Notes: a model not told the origin generated them from the letters alone. Positions 34,990-44,069 are shown, counted from the first letter of the stretch. The stretch: DNA of 47,240 bases from Chlorobiota bacterium (GCA_013151215.1 JAADIS010000124.1:12424-59663), one strand, 5' to 3'. Program-made: numbers and translations.

Positions 34990-35886
34990 TTACCAAAGTT
35001 TTGCAGGATATATTCCCTTGTCGATCAACATCGCCACCTTCTCAATAGTCGAGTCCTTATCTTCTTTATAGGTTACGCCGAACCACGAGGCTTCGCTGGT
35101 AAGCACCTTTATTCCGGCCTTTTTCGCGTTTATCAGCTTGTTTACCACAAAAGGGATATAAAACTCGGCTTTTAAATTAGTTGAGTTTTTTTCGATGAAA
35201 TTCCTGAAATCGTTTTCCATCTGAACGAAGAGCCTTGGGGTAAAGCCCCAGAAATTCATGGAAACGACCGATTCGCCGGAGATAATGTTTTTAACATCGT
35301 TTTCCTCGAACAGGATATTACCGTTTTCGGAATAAATCCTTGTCCTCTCCACAATATCCACAAGAAATTGATTGTCAGAGGTACATATCCCCCTGGAAAC
35401 AGTGCCGTTTTCCGAAAGAGTGTTCTTTAGCCTGTACCCCACCATCGAATAATCAGTGTCGTCGAGAGACAAAGCCTTTAAATATGAAGCCATGACGGAA
35501 TAGGCTTCCTTGCCATAAAAATCATCGGCATTGATAACCGCGAAAGGCTCCTGGATATAGTTTTTGGCCACCAAGACCGCATGGGCAGTGCCCCAAGGCT
35601 TTATACGCCCCGGATTGAAACTGATGCCCGACGGGATATCTGATATCTCCTGCAGAATATATTCAGTGGTGATCCTGCCCTTTAGCCGGGCTTCATATAT
35701 GCTCCTGAAATCATCTATAATATTGGGGTTGAGAACAAACACCACTTTCCCGAAACCTGCCCTGATGGCGTCATAAACCGAATAATCGATAATGCTCTCC
35801 CCCGAAGGGCCGATTTGGTCCATTTGCTTGATTCCGCCATAACGACTTCCAAGACCTGCTGCCAATATTAATAATGTAGGATCCAT
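34990..35886 (-). CDS. NTP-sugar (or polyol-phosphate) nucleotidyltransferase
   Basis: A GT-A-fold enzyme that activates a phosphosugar with NTP. The signature LILAAGLGSRYGGIKQMDQI (residues 5-24) contains the G-x-G-x-R-x4-K nucleotide site. VINADDFYGKEAY carries the metal aspartates. GESIIDYSVYDAIRAG is typical of the family. 298 residues. The substrate cannot be told from sequence. It is the first gene of the minus-strand run that ends at the ketosynthase; no canonical promoter was found in the adjoining 35887-36328 gap. Confidence 0.88.
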   Translation of the reverse strand: MDPTLLILAAGLGSRYGGIKQMDQIGPSGESIIDYSVYDAIRAGFGKVVFVLNPNIIDDFRSIYEARLKGRITTEYILQEISDIPSGISFNPGRIKPWGTAHAVLVAKNYIQEPFAVINADDFYGKEAYSVMASYLKALSLDDTDYSMVGYRLKNTLSENGTVSRGICTSDNQFLVDIVERTRIYSENGNILFEENDVKNIISGESVVSMNFWGFTPRLFVQMENDFRNFIEKNSTNLKAEFYIPFVVNKLINAKKAGIKVLTSEASWFGVTYKEDKDSTIEKVAMLIDKGIYPAKLW

Positions 35887-36328
35887 ATTTATAAAACTGC
35901 AAATATCATCAATAATTTACAAAAGCAAAATATTTTTTTCCAAGCCCGGCCGCAGCCCGAAAAAAAACCCGGGCCGGGCATTCGTCAATCGCGCCAACAT
36001 CGCGGCATGGGCTTCAAACAGCCCGGCATGTTGGCACGAGCAAGACCATTGAACAAATGGGCAAAACTTAAGCCTGGGCCGAAAAGAGAAAGTGCGCAGT
36101 TTGCCAGCCCGAATATTTTAATTTCTTTTGCTAAGAAATAAAAATTATACCAAGGTTAAGGCGACATAAACTGGCTAAAACGACCAAAGCCAACACATAT
36201 ACAATAACGCCACACTTAAAAAAACGTAAAATTTTTACTAAAGATATGAAATTAATAAAATTCCAAAAAGTATATTACCCTAGGAAAACTGCACTAGGAG
36301 TTTAATTGAATATTTCTAATGCTTTGCA
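35887..36328. other. Gap with two GC-rich hairpins next to the AT-rich methylase
   Basis: No gene is seen. An 8-bp perfect stem GCCCGGCC/GGCCGGGC joins 35944-35951 to 35972-35979, with A-runs in the loop. A compound hairpin at 35993-36035 has outer arms GCCAACAT/ATGTTGGC and inner GGGCT/AGCCC. GC falls sharply after about 36110. The segment near 36190 (AGCCAACACATATACAATAA) repeats the GCCAACA word. Confidence 0.7.
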
Positions 36329-36412
36329 ATGGAGATTACTTATGGAAGAGTTGTAGCCTTATCTGAAAAAGTAAAAGGTATTACAAAAATTGTAGACAAA
36401 GTAAATATTTAG
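36329..36412 (+). CDS. Possible 27-residue leader peptide or gene remnant
   Basis: ATG 36329 to TAG 36410-36412 encodes MEITYGRVVALSEKVKGITK and seven more residues. The stop is 1 bp before the methylase ATG, which would permit translational coupling. It may also be the tail of a lost gene. No homologue is recognised. Confidence 0.3.
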   Translation: MEITYGRVVALSEKVKGITKIVDKVNI

Positions 36413-36413
36413 C

Positions 36414-38159
36414 ATGAAAGTATTTGAAGCAAATATCACTAATACTGTAGTTGCCTTTTTTGAAAATTCAAAAGAACTATCTATTGAAAACTTAAATTCA
36501 AAGATAAAATCAATTTGTGGTATAAATACTTTTTTTGAAATACAATCAGAATTAGATGAACTAATTAACACTATTTCGAATAGCAATAATGTAATAAATG
36601 AGCCTGATAGAGCAGAATATGGAGACTTTCAAACAAATATAAATTTAAGTGATAATGTTTGCAATCTTTTAAAAAATCAAAATACAACACCTGAAATTAT
36701 TATTGAACCTACTTGTGGAAAAGGGAATTTCATTATTTCAAGCCTTAACACATTTGAAAACATCAAATTTATTTATGGTATTGAAATTTACAAACCTTAT
36801 GTATGGGAAACTAAATTTGCCATTTTAAACTATTTTTTGAAAAATAAAAATTCAAATTTGCCAGAAATAAATATATACCACTACAATGTGTTTGATTTTG
36901 ATTTTAAGAAAATCTCAAAAAAACACAAAGACCAAAAAATATTAATAATTGGAAATCCACCTTGGGTTACAAATTCAAAATTATCTTCACTTGGCTCTGA
37001 CAACTTACCCCTAAAATCAAATTTTAAAAACCATAACGGACTTGATGCGATTACGGGAAAAGGGAATTTTGACATTGGTGAGTATATTTCAATTAAATTG
37101 ATATCAATATTTTTAAAATTAAATGGGGATTTTGCATTTCTAATTAAAAATTCTGTTGCAAAAAACATTTTGTTGGAACAAAATAAAGCAAAATATCAAA
37201 TATCAAATATTAAGCAATTTGATATTGATGCGAAAAAGGAATTTAATGTTTCGGTTAACGCTTGTTTGTTTTTGTGCTCTTTAAACAAAAAACCTGAGCT
37301 TACGATTGCTGAACACAATTTTTACACAAAAAACTTAATCAGGGAATATGGTTGGGTTGATAATAAATTTGTTGCTAATATCGACTTATATTTAAAATCC
37401 GAAAAAATAGATGGGGAATCCCCTTTCGTTTGGAGACAAGGGGTAAAACACGATGCTTCAAAAATAATGGAATTAGAAAAAGTAAACGGCCATTACATAA
37501 ACAACAATAATAAAACTGTTGAAATTGAAAAGGATTTAGTTTATGCCCTATTAAAAAGTTCTGATTTAAAAGGGACTATTATTGATAAATCCCGGAAATA
37601 CACTATTATTACACAGAAAAAAGTAGGCCGGGAAACCAAATATATAAAAGAATTATATCCAAGAACTTATAATTATCTTTATTCTAACATTGCATATTTT
37701 AACAAAAGGAAATCAAGTATTTATAAAGGAAAGCCTATGTTCTCGATTTTTGGGATTGGGGATTATTCGTTTAAGCCTTATAAAGTTGCCATTGCGGGAA
37801 TGTATAAAGCTACTGCATTCTCTCTTGTTAAACCAATTGACAATAAACCCGTAATGCTTGATGACACTTGTTATTTTATAGGTTTTGAAACATTAATTGA
37901 AGCAGAAATAACGCAAACTCTATTGAACAAGGAATTAACGCAGAATTTTATTCAATCAATTGCATTTAGAGATGCTAAAAGAATGATAACAAAAGACTTG
38001 TTGATGAGAATTGACTTGAACGAAATAATCAACGAAACAGATTTTTGCGAATTGCAATTGGAAATCCCAAGTTTAAATATTGCAGCTTGGGAAAGTTATA
38101 AAGGGGAATTGACAAAACAGCTGTTTGAGAAAAATCGACAATTAGACCTTTTGATATAA
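36414..38159 (+). CDS. N6-adenine DNA methyltransferase, solitary, probably acquired
   Basis: Residues about 95-105 hold the SAM motif EPTCGKGNF, and the catalytic motif IV is IIGNPPWVTNS (NPPW), typical of gamma-class type II adenine methylases. The C-terminal part (from about 330) would be the target-recognition region. 581 residues. Base composition is far more AT-rich than its neighbours, with a different codon bias, so horizontal acquisition is likely. No restriction endonuclease gene is beside it. A 27-residue ORF ends 1 bp upstream, and a MITE-like repeat starts 21 bp downstream. Target sequence cannot be predicted. Confidence 0.88.
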   Translation: MKVFEANITNTVVAFFENSKELSIENLNSKIKSICGINTFFEIQSELDELINTISNSNNVINEPDRAEYGDFQTNINLSDNVCNLLKNQNTTPEIIIEPTCGKGNFIISSLNTFENIKFIYGIEIYKPYVWETKFAILNYFLKNKNSNLPEINIYHYNVFDFDFKKISKKHKDQKILIIGNPPWVTNSKLSSLGSDNLPLKSNFKNHNGLDAITGKGNFDIGEYISIKLISIFLKLNGDFAFLIKNSVAKNILLEQNKAKYQISNIKQFDIDAKKEFNVSVNACLFLCSLNKKPELTIAEHNFYTKNLIREYGWVDNKFVANIDLYLKSEKIDGESPFVWRQGVKHDASKIMELEKVNGHYINNNNKTVEIEKDLVYALLKSSDLKGTIIDKSRKYTIITQKKVGRETKYIKELYPRTYNYLYSNIAYFNKRKSSIYKGKPMFSIFGIGDYSFKPYKVAIAGMYKATAFSLVKPIDNKPVMLDDTCYFIGFETLIEAEITQTLLNKELTQNFIQSIAFRDAKRMITKDLLMRIDLNEIINETDFCELQLEIPSLNIAAWESYKGELTKQLFEKNRQLDLLI

Positions 38160-38180
38160 CAAACCGGAATGACTATCTTA

Positions 38181-38312
38181 GGGTCTGCTGAAAAACGCCT
38201 AACAACGTGAGGTATATATTGTTACACGATTATTGTTAGTTAGGGATGCAAGCTTTTTTCAAGGAATTATTAAAAAAGCCGGCATTTTTTCTAAAAATCT
38301 TGTTTGCTAGCC
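38181..38312. mobile_element. 132-bp MITE-like element flanked by 8-bp direct repeats
   Basis: The octamer CTATCTTA occurs at 38173-38180 and again at 38313-38320, bracketing 132 bp that begin GGGTCTGCTGAAAAACGCC. The first 90 bp recur at 47151-47240 with about four changes. An inner nested stem (CTAACAA/TTGTTAG, CGTG/CACG) lies at 38199-38239. The right end (reverse complement GGGCTAGCAAACAAG) matches the left end only weakly. No transposase frame fits inside. Confidence 0.65.
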
Positions 38313-38448
38313 CTATCTTAAAGATGAATGACTATTTTAACATTAAAAACAAAATGGATACTGATAGATATGAGATAAAAGGGTTTTGGGGATCTTAAGC
38401 ACGCACAGCAATACCAATACTGCATGCCGCAACTGACGACAATGTGTT

Positions 38449-39918
38449 TTATTCAAGCCTCTTCAATCCTTTTTTCGCCCTGCTCTCCAGGTATTCGTAA
38501 TAATCGCCATCATAGAGCTTCAGGGATTTTTCAAAATATTTTTTTGCCGTTTCCGCTTTGCCGGATTTCTCAAACAGAATACCACAACGCAAGGCTGCCT
38601 CACAGGCGAAATAATAGTCTTCGTCGCTACCCTTGTCGATAAGGTTTTTATAGTTTTTTACAGCCAGCTGATAGTTGTTTTTTAGTTCGGCGGCTTTCCC
38701 CTCTATTAAATAATACTCTAGCTTATAAGGCAGGAAATCGTTGTTGATGGCTTTATACACTTGGATCTCAGATTGATATTCGTCGTAATAGCCCCCGTCG
38801 ATAAGCAGGTGTGCCTTTGTGAGGCAAAGGTCGGGCGTATAATCCAAATTCGCGTCGTACAGTGCCTCGCGGTCGCGCTCGTTGATGTCGTTGCCGTCGT
38901 TTAAGACGACTTCCTTAAGTTCGTTAAATTTATCCTTGTTGTTGTTGATAAGGTAGAATATGGCAAGCTTATAGTTTATTTCCTTTACGTATTCCTTTTT
39001 CTTCGATGCCGAGAGATACCTTTTTAAATAATATCCGGCATTAAAATCCAGCTTGTTTAGTAGGACTTTCCCCATAAGGTAATTGTAAATTAATTCGGCC
39101 CCGGGTTTTTGTTCTATGTTGATCTCTCGCAAAGTGTTTAATGCCTGTTCGTTATTCCCGGTCCTGAACTCAATGTTCGCCCTAAAATACTGGTGCGCAA
39201 AAAGATCCGCTATGGATTTATCGAGTTGGTGGGTAAAATCATAAACTTTCCCGGGTGTTTTGTTTAATTTTGCCGAAAGCACCACGAACAAGGCGGATTC
39301 GGCATTTATACCCTTCTGGTTTTTCTGTGCGTCGAAATTTTTTAATAGTAAATCGAAGCCATGATCAGCATCGCCGCTAACGCCAAAAGCCGATACGGCA
39401 AACTTTACGAATGGCGGCAGATTGTCAACGGCTACGTTAAAAAAGCCGTCGAGTTTTAAGCTCGGTTTAAATTCAGGGTGTTTCTCCAGGTTTCTGTATG
39501 TGTCTTTATATGCTGAATATGCTTTCCGCAAGCCGCTTAGCCTGTCGCCATGAATAATATTGAATATCCCGGCTTGCAATTCCATCTCGGCAAGGCAGCT
39601 CAGGTAATAAGGAGAGTCCGCATCCTTATCGTCCATAATATCCCGCCTTTCATAATATTTGTCCAGAAATTCCTCGTAGGCATCGTCGTCCGAATCCAAC
39701 AACAGCTCATAGGCATCGCAGGTCTGATCCAGATAATACGCATAATAATTGTCGGGCTTGTCCTTTATCTCGTTTGCTATTATTTGTTTTGCCATGCTGA
39801 AATCAAAGTCTATCAGCAGCACCCAGGCCTGCCTCAAATTATCGTTTAAATCATAGGCCGCATCGGCATTTTTGCCAATAAAAAAAAGCAATAGTATCGA
39901 GATGAAATATTTTGTCAT
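38449..39918 (-). CDS. Secreted TPR-type protein of unknown function
   Basis: A signal peptide (MTKYFISILLLFFIGKNADA) leads a 489-residue helical protein. The C-terminal third shows TPR-like repeats (AELKNNYQLAVKNYKNLIDK; ALRCGILFEKSGKAETAKKY). Earlier parts also fit helical repeats. It is probably periplasmic and acts in protein contacts. It lies between the methylase cassette and the flippase on the minus strand, with no clear operon partner. No specific function is recognised. Confidence 0.72.
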   Translation of the reverse strand: MTKYFISILLLFFIGKNADAAYDLNDNLRQAWVLLIDFDFSMAKQIIANEIKDKPDNYYAYYLDQTCDAYELLLDSDDDAYEEFLDKYYERRDIMDDKDADSPYYLSCLAEMELQAGIFNIIHGDRLSGLRKAYSAYKDTYRNLEKHPEFKPSLKLDGFFNVAVDNLPPFVKFAVSAFGVSGDADHGFDLLLKNFDAQKNQKGINAESALFVVLSAKLNKTPGKVYDFTHQLDKSIADLFAHQYFRANIEFRTGNNEQALNTLREINIEQKPGAELIYNYLMGKVLLNKLDFNAGYYLKRYLSASKKKEYVKEINYKLAIFYLINNNKDKFNELKEVVLNDGNDINERDREALYDANLDYTPDLCLTKAHLLIDGGYYDEYQSEIQVYKAINNDFLPYKLEYYLIEGKAAELKNNYQLAVKNYKNLIDKGSDEDYYFACEAALRCGILFEKSGKAETAKKYFEKSLKLYDGDYYEYLESRAKKGLKRLE

Positions 39919-40077
39919 AAGCCTGGAAAAAACGAGGGCTAATTTAATTTTTATTTTGGATATGAGGTTTTTGTTCCTCTACCCAATAAAAATCCTAGTT
40001 TTGAGGTTTGGGAATTTATTCGGGCACTTCTAGTTTTAAATCGGCAAATAGCGTTCAATCAATAAGATACAAATATA

Positions 40078-40260
40078 TTGTTTGTGAAGGAATATTTACT
40101 TTTTATAATAATTACATTGGTTTCAATATTTTGTTCTTGTAATGTGGGGCCGCTAGCTTATGAAGATTCGGGCAAAACCCTTGAGCTTTTCAGAAGGCAG
40201 TACCTAAAAGTTGTGTTGTCGGTGGGCAATAAAGCTTTGTCGGACTATTTGATATTTTAA
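40078..40260 (+). CDS. Small lipoprotein-like ORF, possibly a truncated gene
   Basis: There is no ATG; TTG 40078 or GTG 40084 would start it. The frame has a hydrophobic lead and lipobox IFCSC, then NVGPLAYEDSGKTLELFRRQ and a short tail to TAA. The flippase promoter (40248-40280) overlaps its end, which argues against its being important. It may be the N-terminus of a lost lipoprotein gene. Confidence 0.35.
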   Translation: MFVKEYLLFIIITLVSIFCSCNVGPLAYEDSGKTLELFRRQYLKVVLSVGNKALSDYLIF

Positions 40261-40280
40261 AGAATTTCTATTTACATTTG
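40248..40280 (+). promoter_or_regulatory. Promoter of the flippase/ACP operon
   Basis: TTTG at 40248-40251, 21-bp spacer, TACATTTG at 40273-40280, 5 bp before the ATG: a complete Bacteroidota-type promoter. Confidence 0.68.
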
Positions 40281-40285
40281 CCGCA

Positions 40286-41773
40286 ATGCAAAAAAAGTTT
40301 GTAAAAAATCTCGCTCTTTTGTTGTTCTTGAACTTCCTGGTGAAGCCCTTTTGGATATTGGGCGTTGACAGGCAGGTGCAGAATGTTGTGGGCCCCGGCG
40401 AATACGGCTTTTATACCGCTATCCTTAGTTTTTCCTTTCTTTTCTATATCTTCCTTGATTTGGGCATTACCAACTTCAACAACCGGAATATTGCCCAGAA
40501 CACCCAGCTTCTTCAAAAACATCTTGCCGGAATAGGAACCCTCAAGCTGTTGCTGGGAATTCTTTACGGTATTATAATAATAGGCATAGGAATTGTTTGG
40601 GGTTATAGAGGTCGTGAGCTATATCTGCTCGCCTGGGTGGGGCTCAATCAGTTTCTGCTGTCGTTTATCCTTTATCTGCGGTCAAATATCAGTGGGCTAT
40701 TGCTTTTTAAAACCGATAGTTTTTTGTCGGTCCTCGATAGGGTATTGATGATAGTAATAGTTGGGATAATGATTTGGACCGGCTGGTTCAGCATGAAATT
40801 CACGGTTGAATGGTTTGTTTATGCTCAAACAACGGCCTATTTGATCACTGCCCTGATTGCCCTGGCGGCAGTGCTAAAACAGTCGGGCAAATTGCAGCTG
40901 AACTGGAATCCTGTATTTTTTATAGCGATAATTAAGAACAGCTTGCCATTTGCATTGTTGGTATTGTTGATGAGTTTTTATAACCGTATCGACCCGGTGT
41001 TGATCAGGAAAATACTGCCTTTGGAAAGTGGTGATTATCAGGCTGGTGTATATGCCCAGGCTTTTAGGTTGCTGGATGCCGGACAGAATTTCGCTTTTCT
41101 CTTCTCTGTGCTTTTGCTGCCAATTTTCTCTAAATTGATCAAGGAAAAAAAGCCGATCGATCAAATAGTGCGCCTGTCGTTCTCGATTCTAGTTACCGGT
41201 GCCATAATAATTGCAATCACCTCCTCTTTTTTCTCAAAAGAAATAATGAGCCTGATGTATAACAGGTTCGGGACTGAAACCGCCTCCGAATATGCCTTGA
41301 GGATTTCTCAGTCCTCATATATCATGAGCATCTTGATGTTTAGCTTTGTGGCCATCTCGTCGAATTATATTTTCGGGACACTGCTCACGGCCAACAAAAG
41401 CCTTAAAAACTTAAATATAATCGCTTTTGCAGGATTGCTGCTGAACATTGTTGTCAATATAGCCTTGATACCGAAATTTATGGCAACCGGGTCTGCTTGG
41501 GCAAGTTTAGTTGCGCAGGGCAGCACTGCGGTATTGCAGCTTCTGCTTGCCGTGAAGGTGTTTAAGTTCAAACCCGATTACCTCCTCGTCGCCAAATTTA
41601 TATCCCTTATCTTGATCTTGGTTTTAGGCGGGTGGCTGATGAAAAATATAATTAATGCAGATTGGAGGCTGTTGGCAACGGCCCTGTTTGCAATTGGCTT
41701 AATGTATTCACTGATAATCAGGCTACTGGATGTTAAGGGCTTAATTAAGATACTGAAATCGGGGGAGGCCTAG
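40286..41773 (+). CDS. Polysaccharide/lipid flippase, MOP superfamily (Wzx-like)
   Basis: A 495-residue inner-membrane protein with about 12-14 helices. The opening KFVKNLALLLFLNFLVKPFW and the VVGPGEYGFYTAILSFSFLF region are typical of oligosaccharide-lipid flippases of the RfbX/Wzx type. No catalytic residues are expected. It would move a lipid-linked product across the inner membrane. Next genes on the strand are ACP, acyltransferase, methyltransferase and deacetylase, but the ACP has its own -7 element. The substrate could be a lipid pigment precursor or a glycan. Confidence 0.87.
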   Translation: MQKKFVKNLALLLFLNFLVKPFWILGVDRQVQNVVGPGEYGFYTAILSFSFLFYIFLDLGITNFNNRNIAQNTQLLQKHLAGIGTLKLLLGILYGIIIIGIGIVWGYRGRELYLLAWVGLNQFLLSFILYLRSNISGLLLFKTDSFLSVLDRVLMIVIVGIMIWTGWFSMKFTVEWFVYAQTTAYLITALIALAAVLKQSGKLQLNWNPVFFIAIIKNSLPFALLVLLMSFYNRIDPVLIRKILPLESGDYQAGVYAQAFRLLDAGQNFAFLFSVLLLPIFSKLIKEKKPIDQIVRLSFSILVTGAIIIAITSSFFSKEIMSLMYNRFGTETASEYALRISQSSYIMSILMFSFVAISSNYIFGTLLTANKSLKNLNIIAFAGLLLNIVVNIALIPKFMATGSAWASLVAQGSTAVLQLLLAVKVFKFKPDYLLVAKFISLILILVLGGWLMKNIINADWRLLATALFAIGLMYSLIIRLLDVKGLIKILKSGEA

Positions 41774-41811
41774 ATATTTGAAAAACAATTTTCTTGTTTT
41801 GAAACAATTTG

Positions 41812-41819
41812 TATTTTTG
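41812..41819 (+). promoter_or_regulatory. -7 element for the ACP operon
   Basis: TATTTTTG precedes the ACP ATG by 32 bp. The nearest TTG (41794-41796) gives only a 15-bp spacer, shorter than usual. Confidence 0.45.
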
Positions 41820-41851
41820 CCGATTGATCGACCACTAATTAATTTTAACTG

Positions 41852-42097
41852 ATGGGAAGAGACCACATTGAAGAAAAAGTGAATAATTTCTTGATAGAAG
41901 AGTTCGAGCTGGAGCTGGAACAATTACGTCCCGATGCCTTGATGAAGGAAGATTTGGATATTGAAAGCCTTGATTTTGTTGATATTGCAGTTATTATCGA
42001 AAAAGAGTTCAAAATAAAAGTAACAAGCGAGCAGATGGTCAAGATTAAGAAACTTGACGATTTATATAATTTTATCCTTGAATATCAACAAAACTAA
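41852..42097 (+). CDS. Acyl carrier protein, specialised copy
   Basis: Carries the growing acyl chain on phosphopantetheine. The attachment site is S39 in the motif DIESLD (canonical DSLD, here D-I-E-S-L-D). Helices II and III (FVDIAVIIEKEFKIKV; VKIKKLDDLYNFILEYQ) fit. 81 residues. The last base of its stop overlaps the ATG of the LpxL-like gene. Not in a fab operon, so probably a pathway-specific ACP serving the ketosynthase and reductase of the minus arm. Confidence 0.9.
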   Translation: MGRDHIEEKVNNFLIEEFELELEQLRPDALMKEDLDIESLDFVDIAVIIEKEFKIKVTSEQMVKIKKLDDLYNFILEYQQN

Positions 42098-42984
42098 TGT
42101 CTTCGTGGCAGGGCAAGACCAGGGGTGGCAAATTTGGATATTGGTTCTTCATTCAAATTTTACGATGGCCGGGAATTAATTTTGCCTACTTTTTCTTATA
42201 TTTCGTTTCCGCATATTTTTATTTCTTTGTTGGCAGGGCGCGAAGGCCTATATACTGGTATTTCAGGAACATTCATGCGTTTTCGCGCTTAAAATCCACC
42301 ATGTCCGCTTTCAGCAACTTTTATTTGTTCGGGCAAACAATTATCGACAAGGTAGTGTTGATGTCGGGCTTGCCGAATAAGTTTACTTTTAACTTTGACG
42401 GGGAAGAGCACATCATCAAGATGTCCGAAAGCGGCGGGGGCTTGCTTTTGGGCGCCCATGCAGGGAATTGGGAAATTGCTGGTCAGCTGCTCAATCGAAT
42501 AAACACGAGGGTGCATATCGTCATGCTGCAAGCCGAGCACGAAAAAATAAAGTCGCTGCTCGATAAGGTGATGACAAAGAAACAAATGGACATTATTCCT
42601 ATTTCAGATGATTTCTCGCATCTCTTTAAGATAAAGGAGGCCTTGGAAAACAACGAGATTGTTGCCATGCACGGCGACAGGTTCTTAGCCGGCACCAACA
42701 CGACAACAAAGGATTTTTTCGGGCATAAAGCCGAATTCCCCCTCGGGCCTTTTTTGCTCGCGGCAAAATATAAAAAACAAATATGCTTTGTCAGCGCATT
42801 TAAGGAAACATCCTCGCATTATCATTTTTATGCTGAAAAACCAATAAGGGCAAACACTTATACAGATATAAAAACACGCAATTCGGAAGCGGAAAACCTG
42901 CTTGAAGAGTATTTGCGGAATTTACGGCTGATGCTTGAGAAATACCCCCGGCAGTGGTTTAATTATTATTATTTTTGGGCTTAA
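42097..42984 (+). CDS. LpxL/HtrB-like acyltransferase
   Basis: A membrane-anchored acyltransferase that moves an acyl chain from acyl-ACP. The catalytic HAGNWE (H121-x4-E126) is intact, with a second conserved block (VAMHGDRFL). An N-terminal helix (about 26-46) anchors it. 295 residues. It overlaps the ACP gene by one base, implying use of that ACP. LpxL homologues occur in flexirubin and aryl-polyene clusters, where they are thought to attach the polyene to a lipid; lipid A acylation is the alternative. Confidence 0.9.
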   Translation: MSSWQGKTRGGKFGYWFFIQILRWPGINFAYFFLYFVSAYFYFFVGRARRPIYWYFRNIHAFSRLKSTMSAFSNFYLFGQTIIDKVVLMSGLPNKFTFNFDGEEHIIKMSESGGGLLLGAHAGNWEIAGQLLNRINTRVHIVMLQAEHEKIKSLLDKVMTKKQMDIIPISDDFSHLFKIKEALENNEIVAMHGDRFLAGTNTTTKDFFGHKAEFPLGPFLLAAKYKKQICFVSAFKETSSHYHFYAEKPIRANTYTDIKTRNSEAENLLEEYLRNLRLMLEKYPRQWFNYYYFWA

Positions 42985-42998
42985 ATATTGAATATTAA

Positions 42999-44069
42999 AT
43001 GGATTATAATTACGGAAACGACAACAAATCGGCCTTGCAGGCTAAGTATGATGCTCAAAAAATTGCTTTTGCACCCATAATGTTTCAAGCGGCCAAGGCT
43101 TTGCGCGATCTGGGAATACTAAAGTATTTGATGGAAAACCGTAGTAAAGGCTGTGATATAAACCAAATCGCACAAGCGCTGAAGCTTAGTGATTATGGTA
43201 TCAAGGTACTGCTCGAAGCAGGCATAAGCCTTGAGGTGGTTTATGCGAAAAACGGAAAGTTCTTCATATCCAAAACAGGGTATTTTATTGAAAGCGACGA
43301 ACTTACAAGAGTCAATATGGACTTCACCCAGGATGTGAATTATCTTGGGATCGCGAACCTGCAGGATTCAATTAAAAACGGGAAAGCAGAAGGCCTTAAA
43401 GTTTTTGGTGATTGGCCAACCGTCTATGAGGCACTAGCCGAACTTCCCCCTAAGGTTAGAAAAAGCTGGTTTGCGTTCGACCATTATTATTCGGATTATG
43501 CTTTCCCCGAAGTGCTTTCGCATATAACAGCGGATAATCCGGGAAAAATTCTTGATGTCGGTGGCAATACAGGTAAGTTCTCGATTTTCTGCGCTAAAAA
43601 CAACCCTGATATCGAAATGACCATCCTGGACTTGCCGGGACAGGTGAAAGAAGCAAACAAAAACGTAGAGAAGGAAGGGCTTGCAGGGCGCATATCCACC
43701 CATGCCCTGAATTTACTGGACAATTCGATACCTTTCCCAAAGGGCCATGACACGGTGTGGATGAGCCAGTTCTTGGATTGTTTTTCGCAACAAGAAATAC
43801 TAGGACTGTTGGAAAGAAGCCGCGATGCGATCGACGAAAACGGTTCAGTATTTATTCTGGAAACTTATTGGGACTTGCAGCAGTTCCCGGCATCTACATA
43901 CAGCTTGCATGCTACGTCGCTGTATTTCACGGCAATGGCAAATGGGAATTCCCAAATGTACCATTCGGACGACATGAGAAAGCTTGTAGGGAAAGCCGGA
44001 TTGCGAATGGAAAAAGAATTTCTGAATGTTGGTGTCAGCCATACCCTTTTTAAATGTAAAAAAGCGTAA
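42999..44069 (+). CDS. SAM-dependent O-methyltransferase (family 2 type)
   Basis: 356 residues: an N-terminal dimerisation/winged-helix part (about 20-100), then a Rossmann SAM domain with ILDVGGNTGKFSIF (motif 184-197) and LDLPGQV. The later VWMSQFLDCFS and FILETYWDLQ match plant- and polyketide-type O-methyltransferases. Its target is probably a phenolic hydroxyl, fitting an aryl head group made from coumarate. It lies 14 bp after the LpxL-like gene. Confidence 0.85.
   Translation: MDYNYGNDNKSALQAKYDAQKIAFAPIMFQAAKALRDLGILKYLMENRSKGCDINQIAQALKLSDYGIKVLLEAGISLEVVYAKNGKFFISKTGYFIESDELTRVNMDFTQDVNYLGIANLQDSIKNGKAEGLKVFGDWPTVYEALAELPPKVRKSWFAFDHYYSDYAFPEVLSHITADNPGKILDVGGNTGKFSIFCAKNNPDIEMTILDLPGQVKEANKNVEKEGLAGRISTHALNLLDNSIPFPKGHDTVWMSQFLDCFSQQEILGLLERSRDAIDENGSVFILETYWDLQQFPASTYSLHATSLYFTAMANGNSQMYHSDDMRKLVGKAGLRMEKEFLNVGVSHTLFKCKKA

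Noticed and set aside
36329-36412. The 27-residue ORF as an antitoxin or restriction control protein
   Set aside because: Far too short for a helix-turn-helix controller, with no such motif.
38196-38245. Integron attC-like site (GCCTAAC at left, GTTAG at right)
   Set aside because: Only about 45 bp, too short for attC, the right core does not fit GTTRRRY, and the sequence is the inside of a repeated element with other ends.
38325-38398. Short frame after the MITE-like element as a transposase remnant
   Set aside because: Only about 24 codons with no recognisable transposase motif.
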